This document shows, piece after piece, positions 36,346 to 48,039 of a DNA stretch of 64,000 bases. Position 1 is the first letter of the stretch. Every line of letters begins with the position of its first letter. The notes beneath the pieces were generated by a model. That model saw only the letters and a list, made by a program, of their open reading frames with translations. It did no database searches and had not been told where the DNA came from. Source of the DNA: Canna indica (taxonomy: Eukaryota > Streptophyta > Magnoliopsida > Zingiberales > Cannaceae); contig CP136896.1 of assembly GCA_034359265.1 (NCBI GenBank), positions 63,127,501 through 63,191,500 of the forward strand. The letters are read 5' to 3'. The translations under genes were made by a program, and so were the position numbers.

Positions 36346-37662
36346 TTATTATATTAGCCATGTCAGCGTCTAGTGAATCAAAATTTATTATTTCATATAG
36401 GACTTAGCTGATGAGATGGCAAATCAAGGGTGTCACTCTACATATTTCAAACTCAAAAGATGTTAAGTCTAATTAGGACAAACTAGAAGGATGGTGCTAA
36501 AATTTTTCTTATATTAGCAAGAAAAAATATATAATATAATTGCAATGTAATTTTACTGTATGATACATTATATAATATTATGTATAATAGTAATATTTAT
36601 TTGTATATTATATTATATTAGCATGAAAGTATAGAAGTAATTTTCATTTATTATTATATGGGATTGTATGAAATTGTAATACCATATCAAATTACCTGGA
36701 ATTAAAAATTCTCTCGTTCTAGCTATCAAATATATAACCCATAAAATTTTCTCGGCAAATTTTTAAAATTGTAATAACTTTGGACAAAAGTCTTCAACAT
36801 ATTAGAAACTTTTTTCCAAAGTCATCTTCAATAATTTTATAACTCTAAAAAAATTAATTTTAATTCATAAAATATTTCTATGATATAAAAGATGTGTCAT
36901 GGTCTTAAACAAAGAATTTTGGATCAAAATATCTTATTGTCTTTAATTTAAATTTAGTTTTATAGATTTTAAGACTTTGGATAAAAGTCTCCGGGTCTAA
37001 AATATTTTTTTTAGATTATAAAATATATTTTTATTATATAAATATATATATTATGAATTAAAACTAATTTTGTTATAATTATAAGGAGGGGTAAAATTGA
37101 TATTATGAATTTTAAATTTCAGATCCGGAAATTTCATCAATCATATTCTGATCGAGGAATTCCCATTGAAATTATTTTAGTTTTGAGAAATTGCTGAAAT
37201 TTTATTGAAATGTCGTAAGGTGACATTAGAAATCATTCTTTCGCTGAAATAGTCGACACTTGCACTATTATTATAATATAATTTCACACGAAATGTGCAT
37301 CGGCGGATGCCAATGGGAAAAAAATTATGTTAAGATTAATTTTGAAACTTGTATCAAGTACATGCCTAATCGATTGTGCAGGCAATATATCCAAAAACCC
37401 AATTATATAATTTTTATAGTGTTAGCTGTACCTTGTGTAAAATTTATTTTTCATCAACTAATGACTAATACAAAACTGGAAAAGAAAAAAACGAGAGAGT
37501 GGAAGATATGCCTTAATCTCTGCCATCTCATCGAGATTTGTTGTAACGATGAGCTAATTAAGTCCTCAATTAATTGAGGTAGATTATTTCCGGACAGATT
37601 TATTTCAATGTATTACTTAATGTTCGAAATCAATAATCAAGATGGTTGAAGAGCAAATTAAG
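36345..37662. other. AT-rich intergenic DNA with a relative of the 53.6-kb foldback repeat
   Basis: No gene. The stretch 36770-37160 (phrases such as AGACTTTGGATAAAAGTCT, TAAATTTAGTTTTATAGATTTTAAG and ATTTCAGATCCGGAAATTT) is related to the arms of the foldback element at 53647-60420. The frame at 37260-37577 has no recognisable domain. Confidence 0.45.
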
Positions 37663-38084
37663 TAGGGGTGTTCACGGGTCGGGTTGGGTTTAGGGGAAAA
37701 ATTGATCCGACCCGACCAAATATAATTGGGTCGGGTCGGGTTGAATATTTTTCATCTCTCAAACCCGACCCGACCTAGGTCGGGTCGGGTAGTCGGGTTT
37801 ACCCGTTTAGGTAAAAAATAAATTTTTAATAATAATTTTTTAAAAAAAATTAAAATAATAATAAAATAAATATTTTTTAATATAAAAATTTTAAAAATAA
37901 TTTAAAAATATATAAAATTCGGGTAATCGGGTTTTAAAGATTGAAACCCGGACCCGACCCGATTATAATCGGGTTTCAAAAATTTAAACCCGACCCGACC
38001 CAATTACCCGACCCGACCCGATTGGTTCGGGTCGGGTCGGGTTCTCGGGTTCATTGGGTCGGGTTTGACCCATGAACAGCCCTA
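37663..38084. mobile_element. hAT MITE, TAGGGGTGTTCACGGGTC family, copy 2
   Basis: Same family as 11747-12188: ends TAGGGGTGTTCACGGGTC and, at the right, GACCCATGAACAGCCCTA, GGGTCGGGT-rich arms and an AT-rich centre with the same text. A perfect 8-bp duplication AAATTAAG flanks it (37655-37662, 38085-38092). 422 bp, no coding capacity. Confidence 0.9.
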
Positions 38085-38526
38085 AAATTAAGGGTGGGGA
38101 TCTGAAAAAGGCCAACACACGGCATTAAGCAAGACAACACACGGGCCTCTCTCTTTTAATAAAAAAAGAGGCCGATTTGATAGCATGTTTCTGGAAGAAA
38201 TAGGCAAGGAAATCAACCACTGCCAATTTCTGCAATTATTACATTTTACTGCGAAATCTGAAACTGGCTATGTTCTTTTATCAGCCTGAAGGTCACTCCA
38301 AAAGAACACAAAAGAACTTATACAGGAAATATGCAAACATCAGACATCTCGTGTGTTTATTTAATTGCTCGCTCTCTACATTATTCTTGTTATTCATACA
38401 TGTTACAAGCTATAGCAAATAGGCATGCATTATATAGACCAAGAAAAGATGCCAACTTAGATCTTTATTGGACAATTCAGCGACCCTACTTCAGTTGATG
38501 CACATACCAGGCAAATCCAGCTCAAT

Positions 38527-41500
38527 TCACTTGGAATTTTCTATGAAACCCTTTATATCAAAAGCATCTTCACTAGCCTTTTCGATGACACCCTAGAAAT
38601 TGAGTAGAATTAAACTTTAGTGAAACAAAAGTAAGTGTGGAAGATCTTAGAACAGAAAATTACTTGAGCAATCAGAAGTACCATTCCAGGTGAAATGAAT
38701 ATAAAACAAGAAACAGGATTTTAGTCATATGAAGTTTTAGGTCGGATGCAGGACCGGTACATACCATTGGTTCCTAGAGAACCAAATAGGTGGACAGATT
38801 TGATATGAACCCAGGATCCATGAGCAATTAGGGGATGATGATAAGTAGATGGAAAGAGGGAATAAGGAATAGAGATGAACTCAATTTAGGAGAGAGCTCT
38901 AATCTCCTTAAGCTCTATTACAAGAGAGCCTAGTACCTCGTAGAGAAGCACTTTAATTGGAAAAAGGATTACTTCATTGATAGAGAGTTACAAAATAAAA
39001 GCAAAAGACCAAAAATGCCCCTTTTTAGAAATCCTTAGAATGCTCTAGAGGACAACTATGGACAGCCGAATAACAATTCACTAACACCCAATAACTATCC
39101 AGTAAACCATTACATTCATTAACCCAATAACAACCAAAACCTCTGCACTTCTTAATTAAACTACTATTGGTAACTACTACTAATAGTATGTCCTCAACAA
39201 GATTCCCAAAAACCTATATTAAAAAACAACTGGTATATGGTTGGCTACTTGGCTGGTATGCTGTTCTTGCTTTTCCCAGTAGATATATCAACTGGACTAG
39301 TATAGTAAAGTCGGTAGTTAGATCCTTGTTATTATGTATACTTCACCATCCTACGTCTTGGTCTTTGAAACTTTCATGCATTGAGATAAAAAATGACCAA
39401 CTCCAAAATTAAAAGATTATAAATTTTCAAAAGTAGTCATGAGAACCAAAAGTAATATAAAAAAAGAATAATGTAAATTGATGGTGATTCTATTTCCTCG
39501 AGTTAATTTGTTGATAAGATGACTGGGGGGAGTGTGGGGTACCTTTTCAGTTATAATAGCTGTTATAAGTCTTGCAGGGGTAACGTCAAAGGCTGGGTTC
39601 CAAACTGAAATCCCTGAAGCAGCAACCTGCTTTCCTAGTCCTCCATCGGAATGCAACAACTCTTTTGGTGATCTTTCTTCAATAACAATTTGCTCTCCTG
39701 ATGAAATTGACAGATCAATTGAAGTTATTGGTGCTGCAACATAGAATTGTATCCCATGGTGGAATGCTGAAAGAGCAACACTGTAGGTTCCAATTTTGTT
39801 GGCAGTATCACCTAGAATGTATTCATGTGCAGTCAACATTGGTCTGAATAATTATGCACTATAATAAGATTCAGAATATAATACTTATAAACCAGCCCAA
39901 TTCCATTCAGCTATTATATACCATTTGCAGCAATGCGGTCGGCACCAACAACTACTGCATGGACACGTCCAGCTTTCATCAATGCTGCCACCGCCGAGTC
40001 AGCTATCAAAGTTGCAGGTATCCGGTCATGAACAAGTTCAAATGCTGTGAGCCTGGAACCCTGCAAAAGAGTACAAATGTAAAAAGCACAGAATTAATCG
40101 ACCAGTTTGTATAGTTCAAGCGAGCAAGAAAAATTAATAACAATAAAAGGATGCAACTTCAGGAAAAAAAATGAAAATCTCATCCTAAAATAAATAAAAT
40201 GAAACATTACGTGCACCTATACAAGAGCCTGAGGCCCAACCTGTTATGCTTAAAGTTGGTTTAAGATTAAGATCAAGAGGACTACAATAGATAACACCTT
40301 GCAAACTTCATAAGAGTTGAACTTTCACATACAAACTCAGTGACATTTTCTAAGAGTCAATACTACTAGTGGTAAAGATTCCTAAGGGAAGTTGAATGCA
40401 CATAGTTAAGGATTTCCTTAAATAACATTATCACGTGAAGAATTAACAAGTTGCAATTATTTCTATTTCTCAAGAAAGTCCAAGAAAGAATCCTAGTCCA
40501 GCAACAGGAAATTTAATCCAATTGCTAGTAACAAGAGGAAAGAAAAAGTAAAATGTAAGTTAAGCTAATAATCTGAGGCAGTCGATGAAAAGAAATGGAT
40601 GTAGTATAACCGAATATTAGAGTGGCAAGCAAACAAATGAAAACTAAAAGCAAAATGTTGAGACAAGGAAGAATGAACTCAACAATTCTACAACAAAATG
40701 GCACAGTAACCGCCCTTGTTCACATGCCTGGTTAAATGGCCGAGTTTCAGTGCAAAAGGCTTTTTCTAAAAATCCTTCAGTCTGAAGAGCACGGATAACA
40801 CCAAGTGCAGTTCCATATCCAGCAGTAGCAAGACTGTCAATTGAAAAGAAAGATAATACAAATCCATGATATCCTTCTTGATTCTAAATGATAAGATGGT
40901 TAAAATGAAGTTACCAACCTTCCAGTGTTACAATGTGTTAAAACAGAAATCTTTTCTAAGCCTTCTAGGTGGGATTGAAGATGGTTGGCTCCATGAAATC
41001 CAATTGATTTGTTAGCAGCAACATCATCAACAAGCATAGTTTCAGCAGCATCAATAAAAGCCTGACAAGCAAATATATATGGAATGGAACCATCAACATA
41101 GTTTCAAGCATAGTCAATAGCTCAAAAATAAGCAGAAAAAAAAAACAAAAAACATTAAGTTCTATCAACAGTCTTTAATATATAAATTTGATCCCTTCTC
41201 TAGTAGCTTAAACTTTTGAGATACGTGCTCACTCAATTCATTCTTCACATGGTATCAGGCTAAGAACTAAGCATAATCATGAGTTTGAAACTTACATCAT
41301 CTTATTTCTGTGCTTAATTATCTGTATAGACTTATATACGACTAAGCCCATGAATCTTGTGTCTTTCTTTCTTTTGTTCTCCTCTCCCTTATAATTTGGT
41401 CAATGGCTCTAACCAAATTGGCATGACCCCTAGTTGGTCATTTAATCAAATCTTAACATTGTATATGAGCATGAACCAAGCATAGGTCACAATTTTGAAA

Positions 41501-44500
41501 CTTGTCTCGACTTATTTCTATGTTTAATTATCTGTGTAGGTTTATTTGAGATTAACTTCATTTATATTTGGTCTTTCTTTCTTTTACTCTCTTCTCTCTT
41601 TATCCATGATTCAAAACAAACCCGGCTTGACCTCAAGGGGGATGCTAAGACAAAAATTGGGCTCACACCTAATAATTTAAGCTTTTGGAATAAATGGTCA
41701 CCCAATTTGATTTATACAAAGTCAACATTACCAAAAACTTATATATCTAATTAAAAGTAGGAAGTACTAACAATCATAGGGCCTAGGAGAGTAATTGGAA
41801 GTGCAGCAAGGTAAAATAAGCAAAAGTAATATAGATTTACAATGTCTAGGAAGATAGCAAAACAGATCTGTGAATATGCTAGCTGAGCATGTGCACCAGC
41901 ATGTTAAAACAATCTATATACATCTATCTGCCTATTGCGTAATGCAAACATATAAATGTTGATGTGTGTTAAGAAATTAGTGGGCCAAACTCCACCCCAA
42001 AAGCTAGCTCATGGGGGGAGGACTACCCAAAATAAAGACTATCTTGGCCATATCTCTAACCAATGTGGGACTTTAACACACACCATTCACGCCCAGCATT
42101 GCACATCTAGAGCGTGAAGTTTTGTAGGACTGGACATCTGCGGGTGGTACAATATCAACCACGGGATAGGATCCCGTGCTCTGATACCATGTTAAGAAAT
42201 TAGTGGGCCTAACTCCACCCCAAAAGCTAGCTCATGGGGGGAGGACTGCCAAATTATATAAAGACTATCTTGGCCATATCTCTAACCAATGTGGGACTTT
42301 AACAATGTGCACCTATGCAAAGATGGGAGAAATGGGGCAGAATGCAAAAGAAGCAGCATAAGTAAATGGTTATGTGCATTTCCCCACATATAAACTCAAT
42401 TTACAAATATATTTATCAAGGAGGATTAACAGAAAATTGAAGTTAAAGTTTAAAGTGACATTTGGCTTGATGTAAATGCTAGGGCCTAGGAGAGTATTTA
42501 GAAGTTTAGCAATACAAAATATGCAAAGGAGTGATCCACTCGGATACCATGTACTAAAGAAGAATTTAATAATGCAGTTAAGTTTACAATATCAAATAAG
42601 ATAGCAAAAGATGATTTACAATATGAATTGGGCATTTACCAACATGCTAAAATAATCATATATCCGCATATATATATATGCCAAGATATAAACCTTGATG
42701 TGCTCCTATGTAAAGTTCAGAGCAACGAGGCACCACAAGAAAGGAGCAGCAATGCAGCATAATCTTTAGACACATGAGGAAATGAAACATGCTATGCATG
42801 CAACTTAGAAGTCCTTGGTAAAAAGAAAACCGAAATCTATAAATCAGTAACCTGAATAAAATATTAAGTTTCATATACTGGTTCTTAATTCTACTGTTTT
42901 CCAGGTTTATGACAAGAAACACAAGAATGATTGAGATTGAAAGGCAATCATCGCAATTAATGATGCTAGTCATAAGGAAGTTAACGAAGAAACTAGAAGT
43001 TAGTTTTAGTACTGTAGAAATGGACTAAATATCCGTTACGAATACTACTAACTTATGAGTTCCAAATTTGGATATGATGTGTGTCCCCTTCTTTGTACCA
43101 GAAAAGCACAGACACATCAGGTAGCTCCAAAAATATTGCTGTGAACTGGAAACTGTAAACTTTGTTGGTTTCAACCTAAGCTTTGTGAACATTAATATTC
43201 TTACCAAGGAATCACAATTCACAACTATGTTATATACTTCATTGATGTAACCAATATGACCCACCTGGAAGACTGTTTTTGCCTCAGTAGCTGTTTCTGC
43301 TGTCTTTAATACAGTGCCACAGAGCTTTTCAGCTGCATCTGAAAGATTCACAGCAGTTGGTCGGCTGCCATAAACAAGTCATGTTAAGCTATGGCATAGA
43401 AGAGTTGTAGCATATCTAGTAACTAATGGCCATAAAAGGATGTCTTTCATTTTTACCATCAACTATGTGACTGAACTTTATGAACCCTAAAATAGTACCT
43501 AGAAACAAGATATTCCAATTTTTTGATGAGGAAGGAAGCTGCATCGTCCGATGTCCCACCAAAGTGGAGCTTAAAAACTTCTACTGCTAGTGAGAGGGCT
43601 GCTGCTATTGCAATTGCAGGCGCCCCACGTACTACCATATCCCTTATTGCAGTCCTGAAAAAATGGGAGGATGTTAGTAAAGGAAGAATTATATTACATG
43701 AAGATCAAAGCAAATAAAGCATGAGAGAACACCATGTCCTTTATGGGATTCCTGGAAAAATAAAAGATAGTTTGCAAAGTTAGTTAGATTGCTTCAATTT
43801 CAAAGAGAATAAAGCATAAGGCATTCCACGCCAGATGCCCTCATGTCACTTAAGGCAAAATCAGATAGACAAACCATCAGTTGTAACTCCAACATTGATA
43901 TCATAAATTTTTAAAGAAAATGCCAGCAAAAATTGATGAGATAAAAGCACACTTTTGTCAAACTTGGGATAAAAAATCAAAATTTCAGTGGTGTTATCTT
44001 GAAGTACATATCTTTGGGTCTAAGTATATATAATAACAGTTTTGTAAAGAAAAGACAGATATTTTGATGGCTAATTCATGCCTATTCTGTATTTTCATCG
44101 AAAACTATTTAAAGAGCAAGTGGCAATTCTTCAAGGAGGATTTTAGTTTACCATGGTCATATATATTTTAGTTGGAAAAAACATAGCACAAAAACTATAT
44201 GCACTCAGAATTTGAGTAATCCGATAAATCATGTGCCAATAAATCAATGAGATCCAGACTAATTTTGAAAGATCAACTTATTAAACAAAAAGTTGTTAGA
44301 ATTTTAGAAGCTGTACTGTAATGATCAACCGATAATACTATAAAGAAATTCATGAATGAGACAATAATTTGAGCTCAAAACCTAGCAGAGTAATCATTCC
44401 TTTGAAAAGGAAAAGATACTACAAAGCTAAATAACAACAATTTGTAGTTCTATCCAGTAGAAAAAGAGAGTAAAGAAGCAGGGCATCGAGCTCACCATCC

Positions 44501-44755
44501 GTCAGTGGAATCCTTGATATCCAAGTAGACGGTTTCGAGCGGAAGTCTTCTCTGTGCAACACCAAACAAAATCCACTTACATAGCAGGCAAGATGACACA
44601 ATATTCTATATTTCGACAAAGCAAACACAGAGGTTAATCCGAACCTGATCGAGGAGGCGAAGCGATCCGCGTTCGTAGCAGATGGACTGCAGAGAGACGG
44701 GGGAGGCGTCCACGGAGGCAGCGGCGGCAGAGGAACCATTCGACTCGACCGCCAT
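38527..44755 (-). CDS. MTI1: Methylthioribose-1-phosphate isomerase (9 exons)
   Basis: The enzyme converts methylthioribose-1-phosphate to methylthioribulose-1-phosphate in the methionine salvage (Yang) cycle, normally in the cytosol. Exons from 5' to 3': 44755-44645, 44551-44496, 43654-43499, 43364-43265, 41061-40919, 40833-40728, 40060-39922, 39811-39543, 38592-38527; 1146 bases, 381 residues. It belongs to the eIF2B-alpha/beta/delta-like MtnA family. Visible motifs: [16 protein letters not shown] near 22-37, [33 protein letters not shown] with the catalytic cysteine at 185, [16 protein letters not shown], and [17 protein letters not shown] with the catalytic aspartate at 265. The spacing of 80 residues equals that of Cys160/Asp240 in the Bacillus enzyme. 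Intron 6 uses a GC donor. An in-frame upstream ATG at 44854 would add 33 residues. No breaks seen. Confidence 0.95.
38740..39400. other. Repeat-derived part of MTI1 intron 8
   Basis: The last intron (38593-39542) holds a block (about 38860-39180) related to 28720-30130 in RanBPM intron 8: ATGAACTCAATTTAGGAGAG, then AACCCAATAACAACC-like runs. It looks like the remnant of the same LTR-type repeat family. Frames inside are not coding. Confidence 0.4.
41240..41640. repeat. Two-copy direct repeat in MTI1 intron 4
   Basis: The phrase GAAC(T/C)AAGCATA...TTTGAAACTT...TTATTTCT(G/A)TG(C/T)TTAATTATCTGT recurs about 210 bases apart (near 41260 and 41470), with following blocks GTCTTTCTTTCTTTT in both. 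The first copy begins with CATGGTATCAGGCTAAG, which recalls a tRNA-Met primer site, so a decayed TRIM-like or LTR origin is possible. Confidence 0.45.
41967..42304 (-). mobile_element. Complete TRIM retrotransposon in MTI1 intron 4
   Basis: Two direct terminal repeats of about 112-115 bp (41967-42078 and 42190-42304), each running TGTTAAGAAATTAGTGGGCC ... GTGGGACTTTAACA, enclose 111 bp. On the minus strand the inner end of the 5' LTR is followed by TGGTATCAGAGC (42178-42189), the exact plant initiator tRNA-Met primer site, fixing orientation. The flanks ATGTG (41962-41966, 42305-42309) form a perfect 5-bp duplication. No coding capacity, as expected for terminal-repeat retrotransposons in miniature. 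Confidence 0.92.
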
Positions 44756-45049
44756 CGACGGAAGCCCCGGGAGCACGAGACAGAGGAACGGAAGCGATGT
44801 CAGATACGGGATTCCGCAGAAACTGGGCCGGAGCCTTACGTTTCTAAGATTCATGTCATCCGTTGGATTTCCCCAATACGCTCCATCTTAGCCATTGATC
44901 TTTGTACCTGCGACCGCAACTGGTGCCGCTAAAAGCATGCGAATAATAAGAGCGAGGAAAAGAACCGGCTTGACTGGGCCCAATAGGAAGCAAGGAATTG
45001 ACATGCAAATGAAGGAAAGCAGCAGCATGATTCATGCACCGCTAGAGTT

Positions 45050-46380
45050 GAGGAGATAAACTTTGTTCCAAATATTACTAGATCTAAAATCAAACATTTC
45101 AATCTCTCCAAGATGCACGTGTCCAACTTTTGATACAGGGCAACAGCATATAATACAGACAGCTGAAAATTAGCGGCCACCAAATCTGAAATAGGGTATA
45201 TATGGCTCAATACGCTATTTTGATAAAATAACACGTTAAATATTTTATTTAGGTAAAACAATATATTCAACATAATTTTTTAATAAAATAATATATTGAA
45301 CATAAAAAAAATTGATGAACACAAAAGAAAAGAGAACATAATTTTTTGATAAAATAATATATTCAACATTAAAAAAAAATTGATGAACACAAAAGAAAAA
45401 AGATAATATATTATTTTATTAAAAAAAATTATGTTCATTATATTATTTTACCTAAACAATTTTTGAAACTGCACATTGAATATTATGTTATTTTGATAAA
45501 CAACATAATGAACACAATTTTTTGTGAAATAATATATTGTCTTTTCTATTTTGTGTTATCAATAATATTTTTTTGTGTTCAATATATTATTTACCAAAAA
45601 AAGATATGTTCAGTATGTTATTTTATTAAAATAAAGTAATATTCAATATGTTGTTTCAAAAGTTATTTTGGTAAAATAACATGATGAACATATTTTTTGG
45701 GTGAAGCAAATATTGATTTTTCTATTTTGTGTTCATCAATTTTTTTAAAAATGTTCAATATGCTATTTTATCAAAAAAATGTGTTCAATACGTTGTTTTA
45801 CCAAAACAACATATTGAACCAAATCGGATTTCGAATTTGGCAGTTGTTGGTTTTCAGTCGCATGTATTAAATGCTCCTACGTGCTCTACATCAAAAGCTG
45901 GGTAAGGGCATTTTGGAGAGACTAGAATATTTAATCTTGGATCTCGTAATATTTGAAACATTGGTTCTTCATCTTTAGAATTTGATTTCGAAAATTATGA
46001 GATCCGAAAATTGAAAACTAGGTCCAATTTCAATATATTATTTCACCAAAATAACATATTATTCAATACGTTGTTTTGATGAAATTGTGTATTGAAAAAA
46101 AAAATTGTAGCCCATTTTCTCTTCTCTCCTCCTTTCTTCGTTACCTTCGTCGTATAAAAAAAATTGTGTTCAATTTATTGTTTCACCAAAATAACATGTT
46201 TGTTATACAATACATTATTTTAATGAAACAACATATTAAATCAGATCACATACTCGATTTGGTCGTTGTTAATTTTCATCCGTCCTAAATTAAATGTCTC
46301 ATCATTCAGAATTAAGTGTAGAGATATTTTAAAAAGATCAAAATATTTGGTTTCAGATTTAGTAATTTTTGAAAAGTTTC
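45050..46380. repeat. AT-rich palindrome plus a third partial copy
   Basis: The sequence at about 45050-45195 (GGCAACAGCATATAATACAG, GCGGCCACCAAATC) returns inverted at about 45830-45965 (CAGTTGTTGGTTTTCAGTCG, ATTTTGGAGAGACTAGAATA). Between the arms are many alternations of ATATTGAACA / TGTTCAATAT and AAAATAACATATT. From 46020 to 46380 a further partial copy follows in the orientation of the right arm. It lies about 300 bp upstream of the MTI1 start. Probably a foldback transposon with a duplicated arm. No clean ends or duplication identified. Confidence 0.6.
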
Positions 46381-47788
46381 GATTTTTTAAATTTATGTTT
46401 TTGGTAAATACATGTATCTTAATTCAATCTGATCCAGAAATATTATATTGATATTCTTTCACTGAATCTGTGACCAACCGATTTGGTATAACGTGATGAG
46501 ATTACGATACATGATTGGGGGAGCGAAAATGCAGGGAAAACAATGACAGGGGTCTCGGAAGCGTGAGAGAGAAAGAGAGTTGTTTTATATTATTAGTTTG
46601 ACCGATTTAATTGGTTCAATCAATTAAAACATAAAAATTATAAAATTATAAAGTTTTGCTCCAATTAACTTGTTTGAGTGGGTCAATAAATTTCTCCCCA
46701 CTGGTTAATTTTCATTTAATTTGATCACATATTGACTAATTTAATCGGATTAGGAGCAATCTTAGATTTATGATCTAATTTGAGCTTAAAAATACCTGAG
46801 ATTAGATGTTTATTTAGAAGAGAAAAAAATAATCAAACAAAAGAAATAGAGGAACGGCGAGGGATGACGGGTGATTGTAGGTCATGTTGGTTGAGGGTAT
46901 AACTTTTTCATTCCTCAGGATTTCTTAAAATCATAACAATTTTATTAAAATTTTCCCCTTTCAAAATATAGATGCTCCTTTAGCGAAAATTATTTTTTAG
47001 TTTAATTTTAATAAAATTATAATTTTGATTTTAAAATTTTAATTTTTGATTTTTGATTTTTAATTTTTTAAAAACGTGTTTGGTTAATAAAAATAATATT
47101 AATTTTGGTTGGTTGAAATTAGTAAATATTTATTTGATTATAAAAAATAATATTAATTTTTTTGAATAATTTTAAAAGTAATTTAATTTTTTATTAAATA
47201 ATAAGCTCATTCATATGAAACGATTCATAAAAAATAATATGATATTTAGAAGAAAGTCACTTATTTTATTTGTAGTTAGTTTACAAAATTATTATTTACT
47301 AATATAATTGTAAAATATTTGTAAGATTTAATTAAGTTATTGATAATTTAATATTTTTTAATTAGATATTAAAATCAATTAATAAATATTATAAGTTTCA
47401 AAAAAATTAAGTTCAATGATCTAAAATTAGTCTTGATTAAAATTAGTCTTGATTGAATTATAAAGAGATTGACTTCAAGAAAATTCAATTATTTTAAATT
47501 TTAGGTTTGGACCAATTAGATATAAATTAATTTAATTAATTTATTAATTTAAGATAATAGTTTGAAAATATTTAAGAAAACATTTCTTAGAAAAGGTAAA
47601 GTCATGATTATTTGCAAAATAAATAAATAAATCATATTTGACATTTTGTTTCCCAAAATAATTGTGTTCGGATAAACTTTTCCTAGAAAAGTTGTTGCCT
47701 ACAAAAATTATGTTTGGCATCCCATGATTTATAAAGCTGGATGAAAATTTTATTTTAAACATTAGGCCAATGATTCCAAATTATTACT
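46381..47788. other. Intergenic, AT-rich, no gene
   Basis: Very AT-rich DNA (many TTAATTTTTGATTTT and AATTAATTTA runs) with no frame or RNA gene that I can support. Confidence 0.5.
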
Positions 47789-48039
47789 TACTCTAAGTTT
47801 TTTTTTTCAAAGATAGATAGAGAGCTTCATTTCATGAATGAGATGACGATTACAAAATAACAGGTCAAGGCAACTTCTTGCAAGACCTCTAAGATCACTT
47901 CCAGAAGGAAGGAAAGCGGCAATATTAAGATTTAAATGCTTGCTATCATGTTATAAGCAAACATGAGAACTCCTTCAGTTGTGACTGGTTCTTTGTTGAA
48001 GACGAGATTATTTCTGCAGTTCCCAATGCTCCATAAGAA

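Noticed and set aside
42656..43351. Minus-strand frames inside MTI1
   Set aside because: Only 43265-43351 of this is exonic (exon 4); the rest is intron sequence read through.
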